DNA of 64,000 bases from Varanus komodoensis (taxonomy: Eukaryota > Chordata > Lepidosauria > Squamata > Varanidae): positions 94,165,136 to 94,229,135 of the forward strand of contig NW_025335268.1 of the NCBI RefSeq assembly GCF_004798865.1, written 5' to 3'. This document shows, in pieces, positions 34,080-44,119 of this stretch (the first letter of the stretch is position 1; the number at the start of each line of letters is the position of its first letter). The notes beneath the pieces are model-generated. The model made no database searches. It saw only the letters and a program-made list of their open reading frames with translations, and was not told the origin of the DNA. The translations under genes and the position numbers were made by a program.

Positions 34080-35990
34080 AAATTCCATGTATATGTGGTG
34101 GGCTCAAGCAACGAAGAAGGGGACCGCCACAATCTGTTTACTCTGAACAGAACAGCGCCACTCATGGGAGGTACTCCCATCTGATTCCCAGAGTACTACA
34201 GGTTACTCTGTTCAGCAGGGACTCCCATGTGCCTATGAAACATTTGGGGGGCGGCGGCGGAGGGCTGCTGTGGGGAGGACAGGGTGAGGAAATCTTTTTC
34301 TGCTAGCTGGGTTGGACACACCTAAATATGGAGCCATCCTGTGGTGTTTGTGGAGACTGAGAACTAGCTGAAAGGCATATTTTCATTGAGGTGGCTTACT
34401 TTTATGACTGGGGGTTGTTCCTTTAAGAACTTCATGGCAGGCATACATTCAACAGGTCAAGCATCTCTGCCATGAGAAGCAGCTTGACGGTTATTGCACT
34501 GTTACATGAAGTCATAGAAGTACAGAGATCTTTTTCATTTAAGAAAAAGTGCCGAAATCTTTCCAAGAGCTTCCTGTGCCTCAAGTCTGGTGTTTCTGCA
34601 TTAAAAAGAAACCCTTGCAAAATGCTTTTCGTGGGTTTCTAGGTTTCCTGGGTTAAAATCACTTCCTGTATGGGCAGTGGTGCTTACAATAGGCCTGTGA
34701 TTCCCCATTCACTCCCACGCCCAGAATTTGCCATACAAAAAGGTGCGGGGCTGATGTGATCGAACTACCATCACTACAAGAGTGCTGTGCGTTTAACAGC
34801 CCCAAGACAGGCAGAAAGTCAGCTGAACCTGCTTCCTGCATCATATCATCTGTATGCTGCAGAAGCAGCGTGCTCCGAATTCATGTCATTCATGAAACTG
34901 TGCCAGAGTCTAGCAGTGGTGAGGACACGCAACCTGGCAGTTCAAGGCTGAACAAGGGTACTCCATAACTTGCATGAACTTGGCTGAAATGAATGAGACC
35001 AGCTTATAAAGATGGGATACTTACAGTACCTGCTGCCGAAGCCACTGGTGGAATCTGCATGTGTTAAAGTGAAAGAAGGGCTGCAAATAGGATTTCAACC
35101 AATAAAAACAAGTATTTTATTGTTTCATACTTTGGATGGCTTAGTTTGCTGAGTGCCTATTAGATGGTAAATTAATTCCTACTCTGTACTAGGTATTGCT
35201 CTAGAGACACTGCCTAACTCAAGAAGATGGAGATAGCTAGAGAGATCCCAGTAATAGTTCCTTGATGGTCCTTCTGCCTATGTTTCTTTCCCATAATTGA
35301 GTAAAACTCCTGCTTTCCTTAGAAGGTGAGCTATGGACAATTGTAAATCAAAGGACCATGGAATCCACAGCAGCAGGAGAAGAGACCCTCATTCTCTTGC
35401 TGCCTCTGAGCTCTTAAAGGGGCAGGCAATGTCTTTAGGGTGGTATCTGAAATGTCTGTTAGCAAATTAGGCTTATAAGCTGCTGCCAAGCCTTCTTATT
35501 CATTGCTTTATTGTGTAATATTTATAATCTGTTTGTTAAACACACAGATGCAAAGCAGGTCATAAACTCGTAAAATCTGATATTTCATGGAAATAAAAAT
35601 AAATGAAGAAAATATCATCATCCTCAAGAACAAGCCAGAAGAGATAATGCAGCAAGCAAAAACTAACACTCTTGGAAGCTCTCCTTAACAGCAACACAAA
35701 AGTGTTTAATGTACTGCAGGAAGGCCAGGCAGAAAGGACAGTCAGATAGACTCTGCAGGGGAGTGATTTTCAAAGCCTAGGTGGAATGGGAACAATCTTT
35801 CCTTGGCTTCCCCAAGCTGGCACAGGTTCGGGAAAATAGTGTACTCACCCACTAAACCTCTCTTGGGAGATGGGGACACAGAGCAGAACTTTAGCAGATT
35901 ACCTGGGAAGGGTTGTAGATCCGTAGCAGGGAACACACTGTGCCACTTGGCCCATGGTAGACAATACACACTAACTGGCAAAGACAGACA
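34080..35990. other. Intergenic DNA, no gene seen
   Basis: No clear gene. A GGC/GGA-rich run lies at 34239-34262. Confidence 0.4.
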
Positions 35991-36000
35991 AATGGGGTGC

Positions 36001-36170
36001 ACAGCTCCTGCTCTGCGTGCAGAAGGTCTCCAGTTTAATCCCTGGCATCTCTGGGGAGGCTGGGAAAACCTCCTGCCTGAAATACTGGGGAGTCGCTACC
36101 AGTCAGTGTTGACAATAAGAGGCTAGATAGATCCTTGCTCTGACCTCCCTATAAGGCAGCTGGCGAGGTT
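36001..36170 (+). repeat. tRNA-derived SINE (tRNA-Ala-like head)
   Basis: 'ctctgcgtgcagaaggtctc' and 'cagtttaatccctggcatct' carry the anticodon-arm and B-box part of a tRNA-like head, followed by 'gctgggaaaacctcctgcc' and the tail 'ataaggcagctggc'. The A box is lost. Common in squamates. Confidence 0.7.
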
Positions 36171-36185
36171 GCTCTCCCCCTTGCT

Positions 36186-36480
36186 CCCGGATCATTTAAA
36201 GGTTAATAGCAGCACTTTGAACTGCGTCTAGCCAGAGGCAGATAGAGAGCCGCTGCACTTAATACATTATCAGTATTATACGCTCTTGGCTGTAGGCTCC
36301 CGTTAGAACCCTTGCTGCAGCATTTCGGACTAAATATAGCTTTTTAAAGGCCGCCCCATATAAAGCGCAGTTCAGTATTCTAACCTGGTTGTTACCATGA
36401 CATGCACTATTGGAGCATGTCATGGTAACAACCAGCCAGCAGATCTCACCAGGAAGGGGCTCCTAGGCTCTTTAACAGCC
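36186..36480 (-). repeat. Dispersed repeat related to 54.35-54.56 kb
   Basis: Ordered matches with 54350-54560 ('ggctcccgt', then 'gcagcatttcggactaaat', then the 'cagttcagtattctaacctg' segment known from many reptile repeats). Family not settled; it may be a LINE 3' region. Contains the perfect hairpin at 36385-36435. Confidence 0.5.
36385..36435. repeat. Perfect 21-bp inverted repeat with 9-base loop
   Basis: Left arm 36385-36405 (starts CTGGTTGTTACC) and right arm 36415-36435 (ends GGTAACAACCAG) are exact reverse complements; loop 36406-36414. Confidence 0.95.
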
Positions 36481-37323
36481 CCGCTCTTGCGCCATTAGGG
36501 CCCAGCAAGCCGAAGTGGACTTTTGACAACACTAAATGGTGCGAGACAGTTCTCTCAACAAGGTAGCACAACGAATTGATTGTTTATAAATTTTCTGGAC
36601 TGCGTATCTTGAGCTTAACAAATGTACACAGATATTTTGCCACAATGCCATTAGCACTGAATATTATTTATTGGGAGCTGGCCCTGAACAAATACCCATA
36701 CTTGGATCTGAAATGAACATTGTCCTGGTTCGCAGGGGCAGCCTTCCTTGATGCTTTCACAACATTCCCTCTAATACAGTTTGTTCTTGCTGAGCATCAG
36801 CACTTTGGTATGTGTGGCTGCTGTTCTTTTAGCGCCAGAGAATGAAAGAGATGAAACTGGTTACAGGGAATGTCTTTAGCTGGACCATTTTCTCAGTAAT
36901 AGTAGCCGGCCGGCCCTGTATGTGTGGCAGCCCGCATTCTTCAGTTGCTGGGGATGTGTAGGGGATAATTTTTATGCTCTGCCACATCAAAACAAATTAA
37001 CAGAAACAGGACACCCATGCAAAAGGCCCTGCTAGAATCTCTCTCTTTGCTGGTGTGCTGGTTTTGCGATTGCAGGAGTCTTTTCTGGACATGGCAGGGG
37101 GAGGGGACATTCAGAAGAAGTGACCCCTTTAAGGCGTCTCAAGTGGTACAGGCTATGCCACTAACTTGGTGTTCTGTTAACACCTCCTTCTGCTGCCTGT
37201 GCAGGTCTAGCTTTTGAGCCAGATGCAAATTCAGAAGCTACACAGTGGGATGTGTACTTAGGCTCTTCCATGTGCAGCTGTGCATACAGGTCTGTGTGGC
37301 TGCAAAGATTGGGATCTGGACTG

Positions 37324-37512
37324 GAGAGCCAGTGTGGGGCAGCACTTAAAGTGGTGGAGGGGGGCATGAAGATGCCGGTCATAAAGCTCACTTGGTGAAT
37401 TGGGGCCACTCACCAACTCCCAGCCAGGCTCTGAACTTAATTCGCAGGGTTGTTAGGAAAGGAGTGGAACGAGGTTAGCCACTTTGGGTTTCTTGCAAGA
37501 AGATAAAAGGCT
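37324..37512 (+). repeat. tRNA-derived SINE (Sauria/squamate type)
   Basis: Starts 'gagagccagtgtggggcagc', then 'ttggggccactcaccaac', 'tcgcagggttgttagg' and the 3' end 'agccactttgggtttcttgc'. Degenerate copy. Confidence 0.75.
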
Positions 37513-38210
37513 GGACATCCACCCCCACACCGTTTGGGTTGGAGTAACACCTTCTGCCAGGGCTGTTTTTCTGATTCAAATGGACTCCCTGCTGGGTGCT
37601 ATTTACATCGTGGAGAAAATTGCATAGGTGCCTATATGTAAATGTTCCTTTCAGCAAGGCAGGCTGGAGGGAGCGGAGGGAGGGTGTGTGAAAAGAGTAC
37701 AGGGGGGAAAGGGAAAGGTCTCCTCTCCAGTGCCTCAGCCCCAGTCTGAACTGGTCCCAGAGCAGCTGCTCACTCTTTCTCAGTACGCATGTATGAAGAG
37801 CCGAAGATCCAGGGCATAGTTTGGCCCTCGGTCCTTAGGATTTCACAGCCTCCTGCATTGTTTGGCAGGCAGAATGAGATGGACCCTAACTTAAATGTAT
37901 AATATCAATAGCAGAACACGTCTTGGCTATTGAGTTCTCGGGAATCACCTCAGCGACATGCCCTTGCTGGGATCCTTGTATGGAGAAAGCATTCTACAGA
38001 TGGTCTGAAACACCTAAGGTAAGGGACGTTTGTAATCTCCAAAAGGGATTTGGAGAGTAGTGGATATAGGATCTCCCTAGCTTTTCAATAACTGGAAATA
38101 TGCTGTGTAGCTTCCTGCTAGATGAAATAGTCATAAGTGGCTTAAATTAGTGTATGCCCATCATTTCAAAAGTATTGGGTACAAGTTCAATAGCCTCCAA
38201 AGTCAGCAAA

Positions 38211-38450
38211 GAGAGCCAGTGAGGTGTAGAGGTTAAGATTGCAGGACTGGGACTCAGGAGATTTGGGTTTGAGCCCCACTCAGTCATGGAGCTCTCTGAG
38301 TGACTCTGGGCCACTCACAGACTCTCAGTTCAACCTACCTCACAGGGTTGTTGTTGCTGTTGTTGTGAGGATAAGGTTGGGGGGAGGAGGAGGAGGAGGA
38401 GAGAACTATGTAAGCTACTTTGAGTTCCTTGAAAGGAAAAAGGTGAAATT
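38211..38450 (+). repeat. tRNA-derived SINE (Sauria/squamate type)
   Basis: Head 'gagagccagtgaggtgtag' with A box; B box at 'gggtttgagccccactc'; middle 'gactctgggccactcacag' and 'aacctacctcacagggttg'; tail 'gctactttgagttccttg'. Holds internal GTT and GGA microsatellites. The best-preserved SINE in the window. Confidence 0.85.
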
Positions 38451-38478
38451 GCAAACATTTGGGCTTACAAACAGGTGG

Positions 38479-38529
38479 TTGGGACAAGACAGGGAGCAGA
38501 ATTCCCTGTCTTGGGACAAGACAGGGAGC
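38479..38529. repeat. 19-bp tandem duplication around a 10-bp palindrome
   Basis: TTGGGACAAGACAGGGAGC occurs at 38479-38497 and 38511-38529. Between them, AAGACAGGGA (38486-38495) faces TCCCTGTCTT (38503-38512). Confidence 0.85.
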
Positions 38530-38970
38530 TTGGGTCCTGGTTACCTGAAGGAGCGCTTACATCCTTATATGCCCAGCCGCCCCCTGAGATCGGCGGGAGA
38601 GGCCCTTCTCCGGGAGCCCTCCATGGAAGAAGTTAGGAGGGTGGTTACTCGGAGGAGGGCTTTCTCAGCGGTGGCGCCTAAGTTATGGAATGCGCTCCCC
38701 AGAGAGGTCCGCCTGGCGCCGTCGTTATTTGTTTTTCGGCGCCAGGCGAAGACCTTTTTATTTAAGCAGTATTTTAAATGTTAATATTATTGAATTTTAT
38801 TTGGCCAGGGCGGCTTGTTTTATAGTGTATGTTTTATATTATATATTTGTATTTTATTGTATATATTTTAAAATGTTATTTTAATTTTTTGTTGTAAGCC
38901 GCCCCGAGGCTTCGGCGAATGGGGCGGCATAAAAATGTTTTAATAAATAAATAAATAAAATAAAATAAAT
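38528..38970 (+). mobile_element. L2-like LINE, 3' end, sense, young copy
   Basis: Open frame from about 38528 to 38784 encodes a LINE C-terminus: RPLRSAGEALLREPS, then RAFSAVAPKLWNALPREVR and SLFVFRRQAKTFLF. This block is typical of L2/CR1-like reverse transcriptases. It is followed by the squamate 3' UTR end 'gtaagccgccccgaggc' with 'ggggcggcata' and an (AAAT)n tail at 38940-38970. It is strongly 5'-truncated, but its coding part is intact and CpG-containing, so it is young. Confidence 0.75.
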
Positions 38971-39054
38971 TATGGAGCTAACTCAATAAAGTTTTACCTC
39001 ATAAACTACCTAAAATGAACTTCGAGATTTGCTAACATTAAAAACTACAATGCT

Positions 39055-40450
39055 TCTCTTTTTGGAGGGGTTGCTACATTAATCTGTTAAAGCAAAACCA
39101 ACAAAGAGTCTCTTGGAACTTTAAGACAAACACATTTATTTGGCATAAGTTTCAGTGGAGACTGCCTAATTTATCAGATACAAATTGGCAGTTTTTTATA
39201 CAAATGCTGAAGGGAGCAGAATGTAAACTGTGTTGTCAGAGGGAACTGAAATGCAAAAGTAGAGACAGTAGTGATGATTACCTTAAGCTTGCATTGGCAT
39301 CCAAAAAACCTAACTGGGTGAGAATGCAGACATCATTGCAATAGTAAGCCAATTAACATATGCAGTGTGATTAAAAAAGAAAACAAAGCAAAAATGTCCT
39401 TAATTCTTATTCAAACCAAATGAAATAGAGTCCAGTCTCCTGATGAATTATATTACAACAATTTCACAGTAGAATCTCTATTTGAAATTCCATTGTTGAA
39501 CAAAGGAATTCAAAAAGTTATCAAAGTAAGACTGCAGGAATACAGAGATGGAACTCTGAATCAGACATTTCTCAGACTATCAGGTCCATCCAAAGAGCTG
39601 AAAAACAGGTCTCAGTGCCATGTTATACCCAGTCATAATCTCCTACAGGACAGACCCAGAAGAAAAGACAATAGAACAACACTTGTCACCTATCAGTTCC
39701 ATGCAAAGAGCAACATATTAGTGATCTACAACCCCTCGTGGGCAATTACATTTCCTGCTCATAGGCCTTTGGTGGTTGTGCTGTAGTTGCTTACAGACAG
39801 GCACCTAACCTAAGAAAGATATCACAAGCAACAACAGATCAGGCAAGAGTGATATGGATACTGAAACCAGATGCTGTGGCAGAGAGATAGCAACTCCGTC
39901 CCCATATCTACTCTGGCAACACTATCACGGGATCTAATAATGCCAGCTACAACATTTGGGGTTCATACACCTGCTTCAGCTGTGATATATGCCATTATTT
40001 GCCAGCGGTGTCTCTTACTGCATTTCAGACAGGGCAGTCTCTGCACCAAAGAATAAATGGGCACAGATATGACATCATGAACAGCAATGTTCAGAAATCA
40101 ATGGAGGCACATTTCAGCCTCCAAGGACGTTGCATGAATGGCCTCAAAGTGGCCAATCTTCAACAAAGGAATTTCCAGGACAGATATTAATATGAAAGTG
40201 ATTTCATGTTGAGATCTGGAAATGCTATTTCCTGTGTTTTGTAAAAGAACAGAGGTTTTTTAAAAATCACATTATATCTGTCAATGGTTTCACCTAGAGA
40301 CAGTATGTGGATGGCAACAGTTAAGGTAATCACTGGCTGTACCTTTTGCAGTTTGGATCCCTCTGACAACATCGTTTGCAATGCTCTCTTTCTCTACCCA
40401 CCCCTCCCCCTCCTCCCTAACATATATAAAAAGAACTGCCAAATTGAGGC
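39055..40450 (+). mobile_element. Penelope-like retroelement, degraded
   Basis: The middle part (about 39490-40190) shows pieces of a Penelope-type protein: a TTLVTYQF/NPSW segment followed by a tail-end region with 'NGHRYDIM' and 'EAHFSLQGRCMNGLKV', the zone around the GIY-YIG endonuclease. The left flank (39061-39325) begins with the reptile Penelope terminal segment ('gcaaaaccaacaaagagtc', 'cacatttatttggcataag') in inverse orientation, and part of it (39189-39325) is an inverted, diverged copy of 40285-40445. Inverted flanks are known in this group. Most of the reverse transcriptase is absent and the remaining frame is broken in several places: an old copy. Confidence 0.7.
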
Positions 40451-40580
40451 TACTATTTGAGTGAATCTGTTCTCTGCCACTTCAGAAAACAGTGTGACTC
40501 AGCCAGAGCAAGAGATGGATCTGAGTTGCAACCAGCCTTCACACTATCAGAACTGGGACTAAGGCACTGATTTTTGGGCT

Positions 40581-40790
40581 AGAACAAGCCATGGTTTGTT
40601 AACGATGAACAATCCAGTAAGAAAATTCATGTTTTATTCTTGGATTGTGAAATGTGGGTTGTTTGTGATTACAAAATCATGGTTTGTTAGAATGCCTGGG
40701 TTCATACAACACAACAACCCATGATTCAATTACAACACACAATTCAATAGTAAGCCACATTCAACCTGTATTCTGGATTGTCGTGTTGAC
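40581..40790. repeat. Dispersed repeat with AAACCATGGTTTGTT cores
   Basis: 'aagccatggtttgttaac' and 'aatcatggtttgttagaat' alternate with inverted 'caacaacccatgattcaat'. Related sequence occurs at 46.84-47.25 kb. Probably a non-coding DNA-transposon derivative; family not known to me. Confidence 0.45.
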
Positions 40791-40837
40791 TGATCCAGAT
40801 TGCAGTTGAATAACTGTAACAAGTACCAGTGATCTTG

Positions 40838-40925
40838 GGTGCAATCTTATGTTTAGAGAAAAATGTTCTACTGCAGCCCTGGGAGTGCAGGACTCTTTTC
40901 TGTTCAGATATGCGTAGGCTTCACA
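40838..40925. repeat. Foldback repeat fragment (family B)
   Basis: 'ttgggtgcaatcttatgttt' with 'gactcttttctgttcag' is a diverged arm of family B. Confidence 0.35.
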
Positions 40926-41039
40926 TTCAGACAGTAATCTCTGTCTTGAAAGTAGGTCTAAGCAGCAAACCTCATGGGTATAGCATTTGGCATAATATTT
41001 ACAACCCCTCAACCCATTGCTTTTTTACTACCTAACATG

Positions 41040-42240
41040 ATTAAGAAATCTGGAGAAGCCAAAAGAATGTACTCTCCTTAGTGGCATTTTGGCTGATCCT
41101 AATAAAAGTATTGGCTAACTCTGCATTTTGGATTTTTCTACCTAAACTGCTGTTGCCTTTGATTTATACCTCACTTCCTCCACCTCCTTCTTTGCACCCC
41201 CTCCTTCTCTTCATTCCTGCTATACACTGCCTTCCAACTTTGCTTCATCTTGCACATTAATTCTAGAGCATCTCCGCATTCCAGCACCCCATCCATTCCA
41301 GGTTCTTTTCCAATTAGTCAATAGTCTTCTCCCTCTCCCTCTCTCTCCCACCTGTCCTTCTCTCTTCCTTAACACCAGTGTAATTTAAAATGGTGTATTT
41401 TTCACAAGTCGGAAACCGAGGCTGCAAGCACGAATCTTTATGTGTGAGTCACTCACTGGCCAGGTTCACACTGCACAACAAGAAATTGCACATGGTTTCC
41501 ACTGTGCATGCTTTTGTGTGCGGATGCGTCCGAATCAGGCTCATCATAATAACTCTTCTGTCCGCCATTTCCTGCCCTCTAACTCCTCTAGGCAGTATCC
41601 CACGGGGAGGAATGACACTCTGACAGCCAGGATTGTGAGGCGGGTTTGATTTCCATCCTTGAAGTCCCAGAGGTCCCCCATTTCGCACTTTGGCTTGCTG
41701 GAAAGGCGTTCCCAAGTCAGCACCCGTGAAGTGCCTGCCAGGTAGGAATGCCTCTCTGGCAAGCCAGACTGAGAGAGGAGGGCAGTGGAGGACCCGTGTG
41801 GCACACAGCCTGCAACCAGGCGCAGCTGCCCTTTCCTCACAGGGAGTGGCGTGAGGCGCGTTACTGTGGCACATGTGAAGGGGCAGAGGGGGAACCGGTG
41901 CTGCTCCTTTCCTCAGCATCGTCAGTGAATTTTCCCAGCCCTGTTGGACTGAGCAGGGATTGGGTACCCCCTTCTGCTCAAACAGCCCCCCTGGAATGGG
42001 AGGGGAAGGTGCCTGATTGGCTGCCTCTTCTTTGCTGTTGTGCATCAGCTCCAGCCTGTATGGCCAAGATCAGGAATGTTGAGCTTGCAGTTTGGAAGGT
42101 AGTGGATTGGGCAAATTTGCTGCACTGTGTTAAAGGACAAACGTCCTGGGATGAAATTGACTTATACGTTATCATTTGCCAAAAGGGATGCCCATTCTCC
42201 AAAGCAAACAGTGCACCATAGGTTGAGTATACTTTCATCT
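41040..42240. other. Intergenic DNA, no gene seen
   Basis: A CT-rich tract at about 41328-41348. The minus-strand frame 42045-41449 (198 residues) has no recognisable domain or conserved motif; I do not call it a gene. Confidence 0.4.
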
Positions 42241-42829
42241 AGATAAGCCTTTCCCAGTCTAGTGCCTCCGGACGTGCTCTGCAGCAAGTTCCATCTTCCC
42301 TGTGTGTATTAGTTGGAGGGAATGATAATTATGGCCAACGTATTTTGAGGACACTAGGCTGTGAGAGATGGAGCAAAACTACAGTGGAGGCTGGTTATTT
42401 CTTGGAGGCCTTGGTTTTTCCCTGGGACCTTTTTTCTTTTTGTTTGCTGGCAACTCGGAGCGCAGCACCCCTGTCCACACGCGATAAACACGGCTCACCC
42501 CCATATGCACTTTGCCCAAAACTTGCTGACAGTATGGAAGAAAGAAATTGTGTCCTTGCCCCAACCTCTCAGTGACCTTCCAGGGATGTTCTAGAAGCCA
42601 TTGGAAAGAATTTCTCATTGTGTTGGCTAGGAGTTTCCAAGGAATTAGTCAGCAGGCTGGAACAGGGCTGCTTCCCCCTCCCCCACCATCCCTGGAGCTG
42701 GACCGCTTTGAGAGAAATGTTGCCAGGGTGACAGCGAGATGTGATGGATGGACAGAGAGTAGCTGCAGAGTGGCAGGGCTGCTGGTCAGTTACCCAGGCC
42801 TGTGTTTATAAGAAGGAAGAGGCTGTTTC

Positions 42830-43150
42830 CTGGAGCTAACATAATGCAGCTCTAAAAATGGCAAGGGAAATACATCATGTAAAGGGAGGGCTGCTGGGGA
42901 GCTGAGGACCAGCGTGAACCTCCAGGTCAAGGTGCCTCTGACAAGCCTTTTTAATAGGCACTTTGCGTGAGAGTTTGCTGCTGCTGTTCCTCTGTAGCCT
43001 GATGGAAGCCGAAGGCCCAGCCAGGATTCAGGGAGGGCCTATTTTAAACTGCCTCTTTCCAGGGCCTGCTGATTTATTTAGAGAATAAATAACCAATACT
43101 GTCTATTGTTTAATGGCTGTGAGTGACAATCTCTCCCTGGTGCATTGGGC
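42830..43150. other. Possible conserved non-coding element
   Basis: Repeat-free, with a run of AT-rich motif-like sequence ('ctgatttatttagagaataa', 'aataaccaatactgtctat', 'tgtttaatggctgtgag') of the kind seen in developmental enhancers. Visual impression only. Confidence 0.25.
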
Positions 43151-44081
43151 TTCTGTCTTATTCCATTGCAAATGGAGAACCTGAGCCCTGGTATCACGGG
43201 CAGAGTTCATCTGTCAAGGAAACCATAAGATGAATTTTGCTCTGAACAGAATGTTGCATTGCCCTATACTTATTCTTCACTATCTTTATTTCAGCTGAGT
43301 CAGCTTGGAAGGCAAGGCATCCAACCTTTCAGCCCAGCTGGAGGAAACAGGGCCCCAGGGCTTCTGTTACCTAGTGCTCTTTGGGGTATAATCCCAAACA
43401 AGTTCAGAGAAGGAAAGGAATTTTTAAAAATCCTGCAACTCCAACCATTTTCCAAAATCCTTGGAGCTGTAGCACTTTTTGCTGTTCAGACACACTTAGG
43501 ATTGTACCCTTATAGAGCCATGCTGTTTTAGACACCTTTACATATACTCTGATTAAAGAGCCATGCACACCCACACACTTCCTCTTCTCCCTTTTATCCT
43601 CCCAACTCCATGAGATCTAGTAGGCGGAGGGTCAGTGCCAGGACCAAAGACACCCAGTGAACTTGCTTGCCAAGTGGATGTACCAAGCCCCAGTCCAGCA
43701 TTCCAATCACAATAGCAGGGTTGATTTGAGAGAACGGAAGAACCAGTTCATGCACCAGTCCCACCCCCTGCATCCGAGCAATTCTCCTGTACATGCATTT
43801 CGAGAACTGGTGCTGGTCGATTTCTCGAGGTCCTTCCTTGCAGAACTGGGTTTCACCCTTGGGTCTGAGGCGCTCTTCCCCCATGGTAGAAGAAAGGGTT
43901 AAAAGAATTGGTAACTACTGTGTCAGTGCTATAACTGTTAAAGCTCCTCACAATGATAGAGATGAAACTATTCCCAGGGGAGGGTCCATTCCCAGCATGA
44001 ATCATATTTGATTTCCCATTCTGATTCCAAGAGGGTGGCTGCCCTGCCCAGTCCTCCTCTATTTGGGAGTTCTTCATCCTG

Positions 44082-44113
44082 GTTTGTTTGTTTGTTTGTT
44101 TGTTTGTTTATTA
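44082..44113. repeat. (GTTT)n microsatellite with LINE-tail-like flank
   Basis: About seven GTTT units, followed by 'tctctagacagcttacaac', which resembles the antisense tail of squamate L2/CR1-like LINEs. Confidence 0.7.
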
Positions 44114-44119
44114 AGGCAC

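Noticed and set aside
41449-42045. Minus-strand 198-residue frame
   Set aside because: No domain, and the region has no promoter-like or conserved features that I can see.
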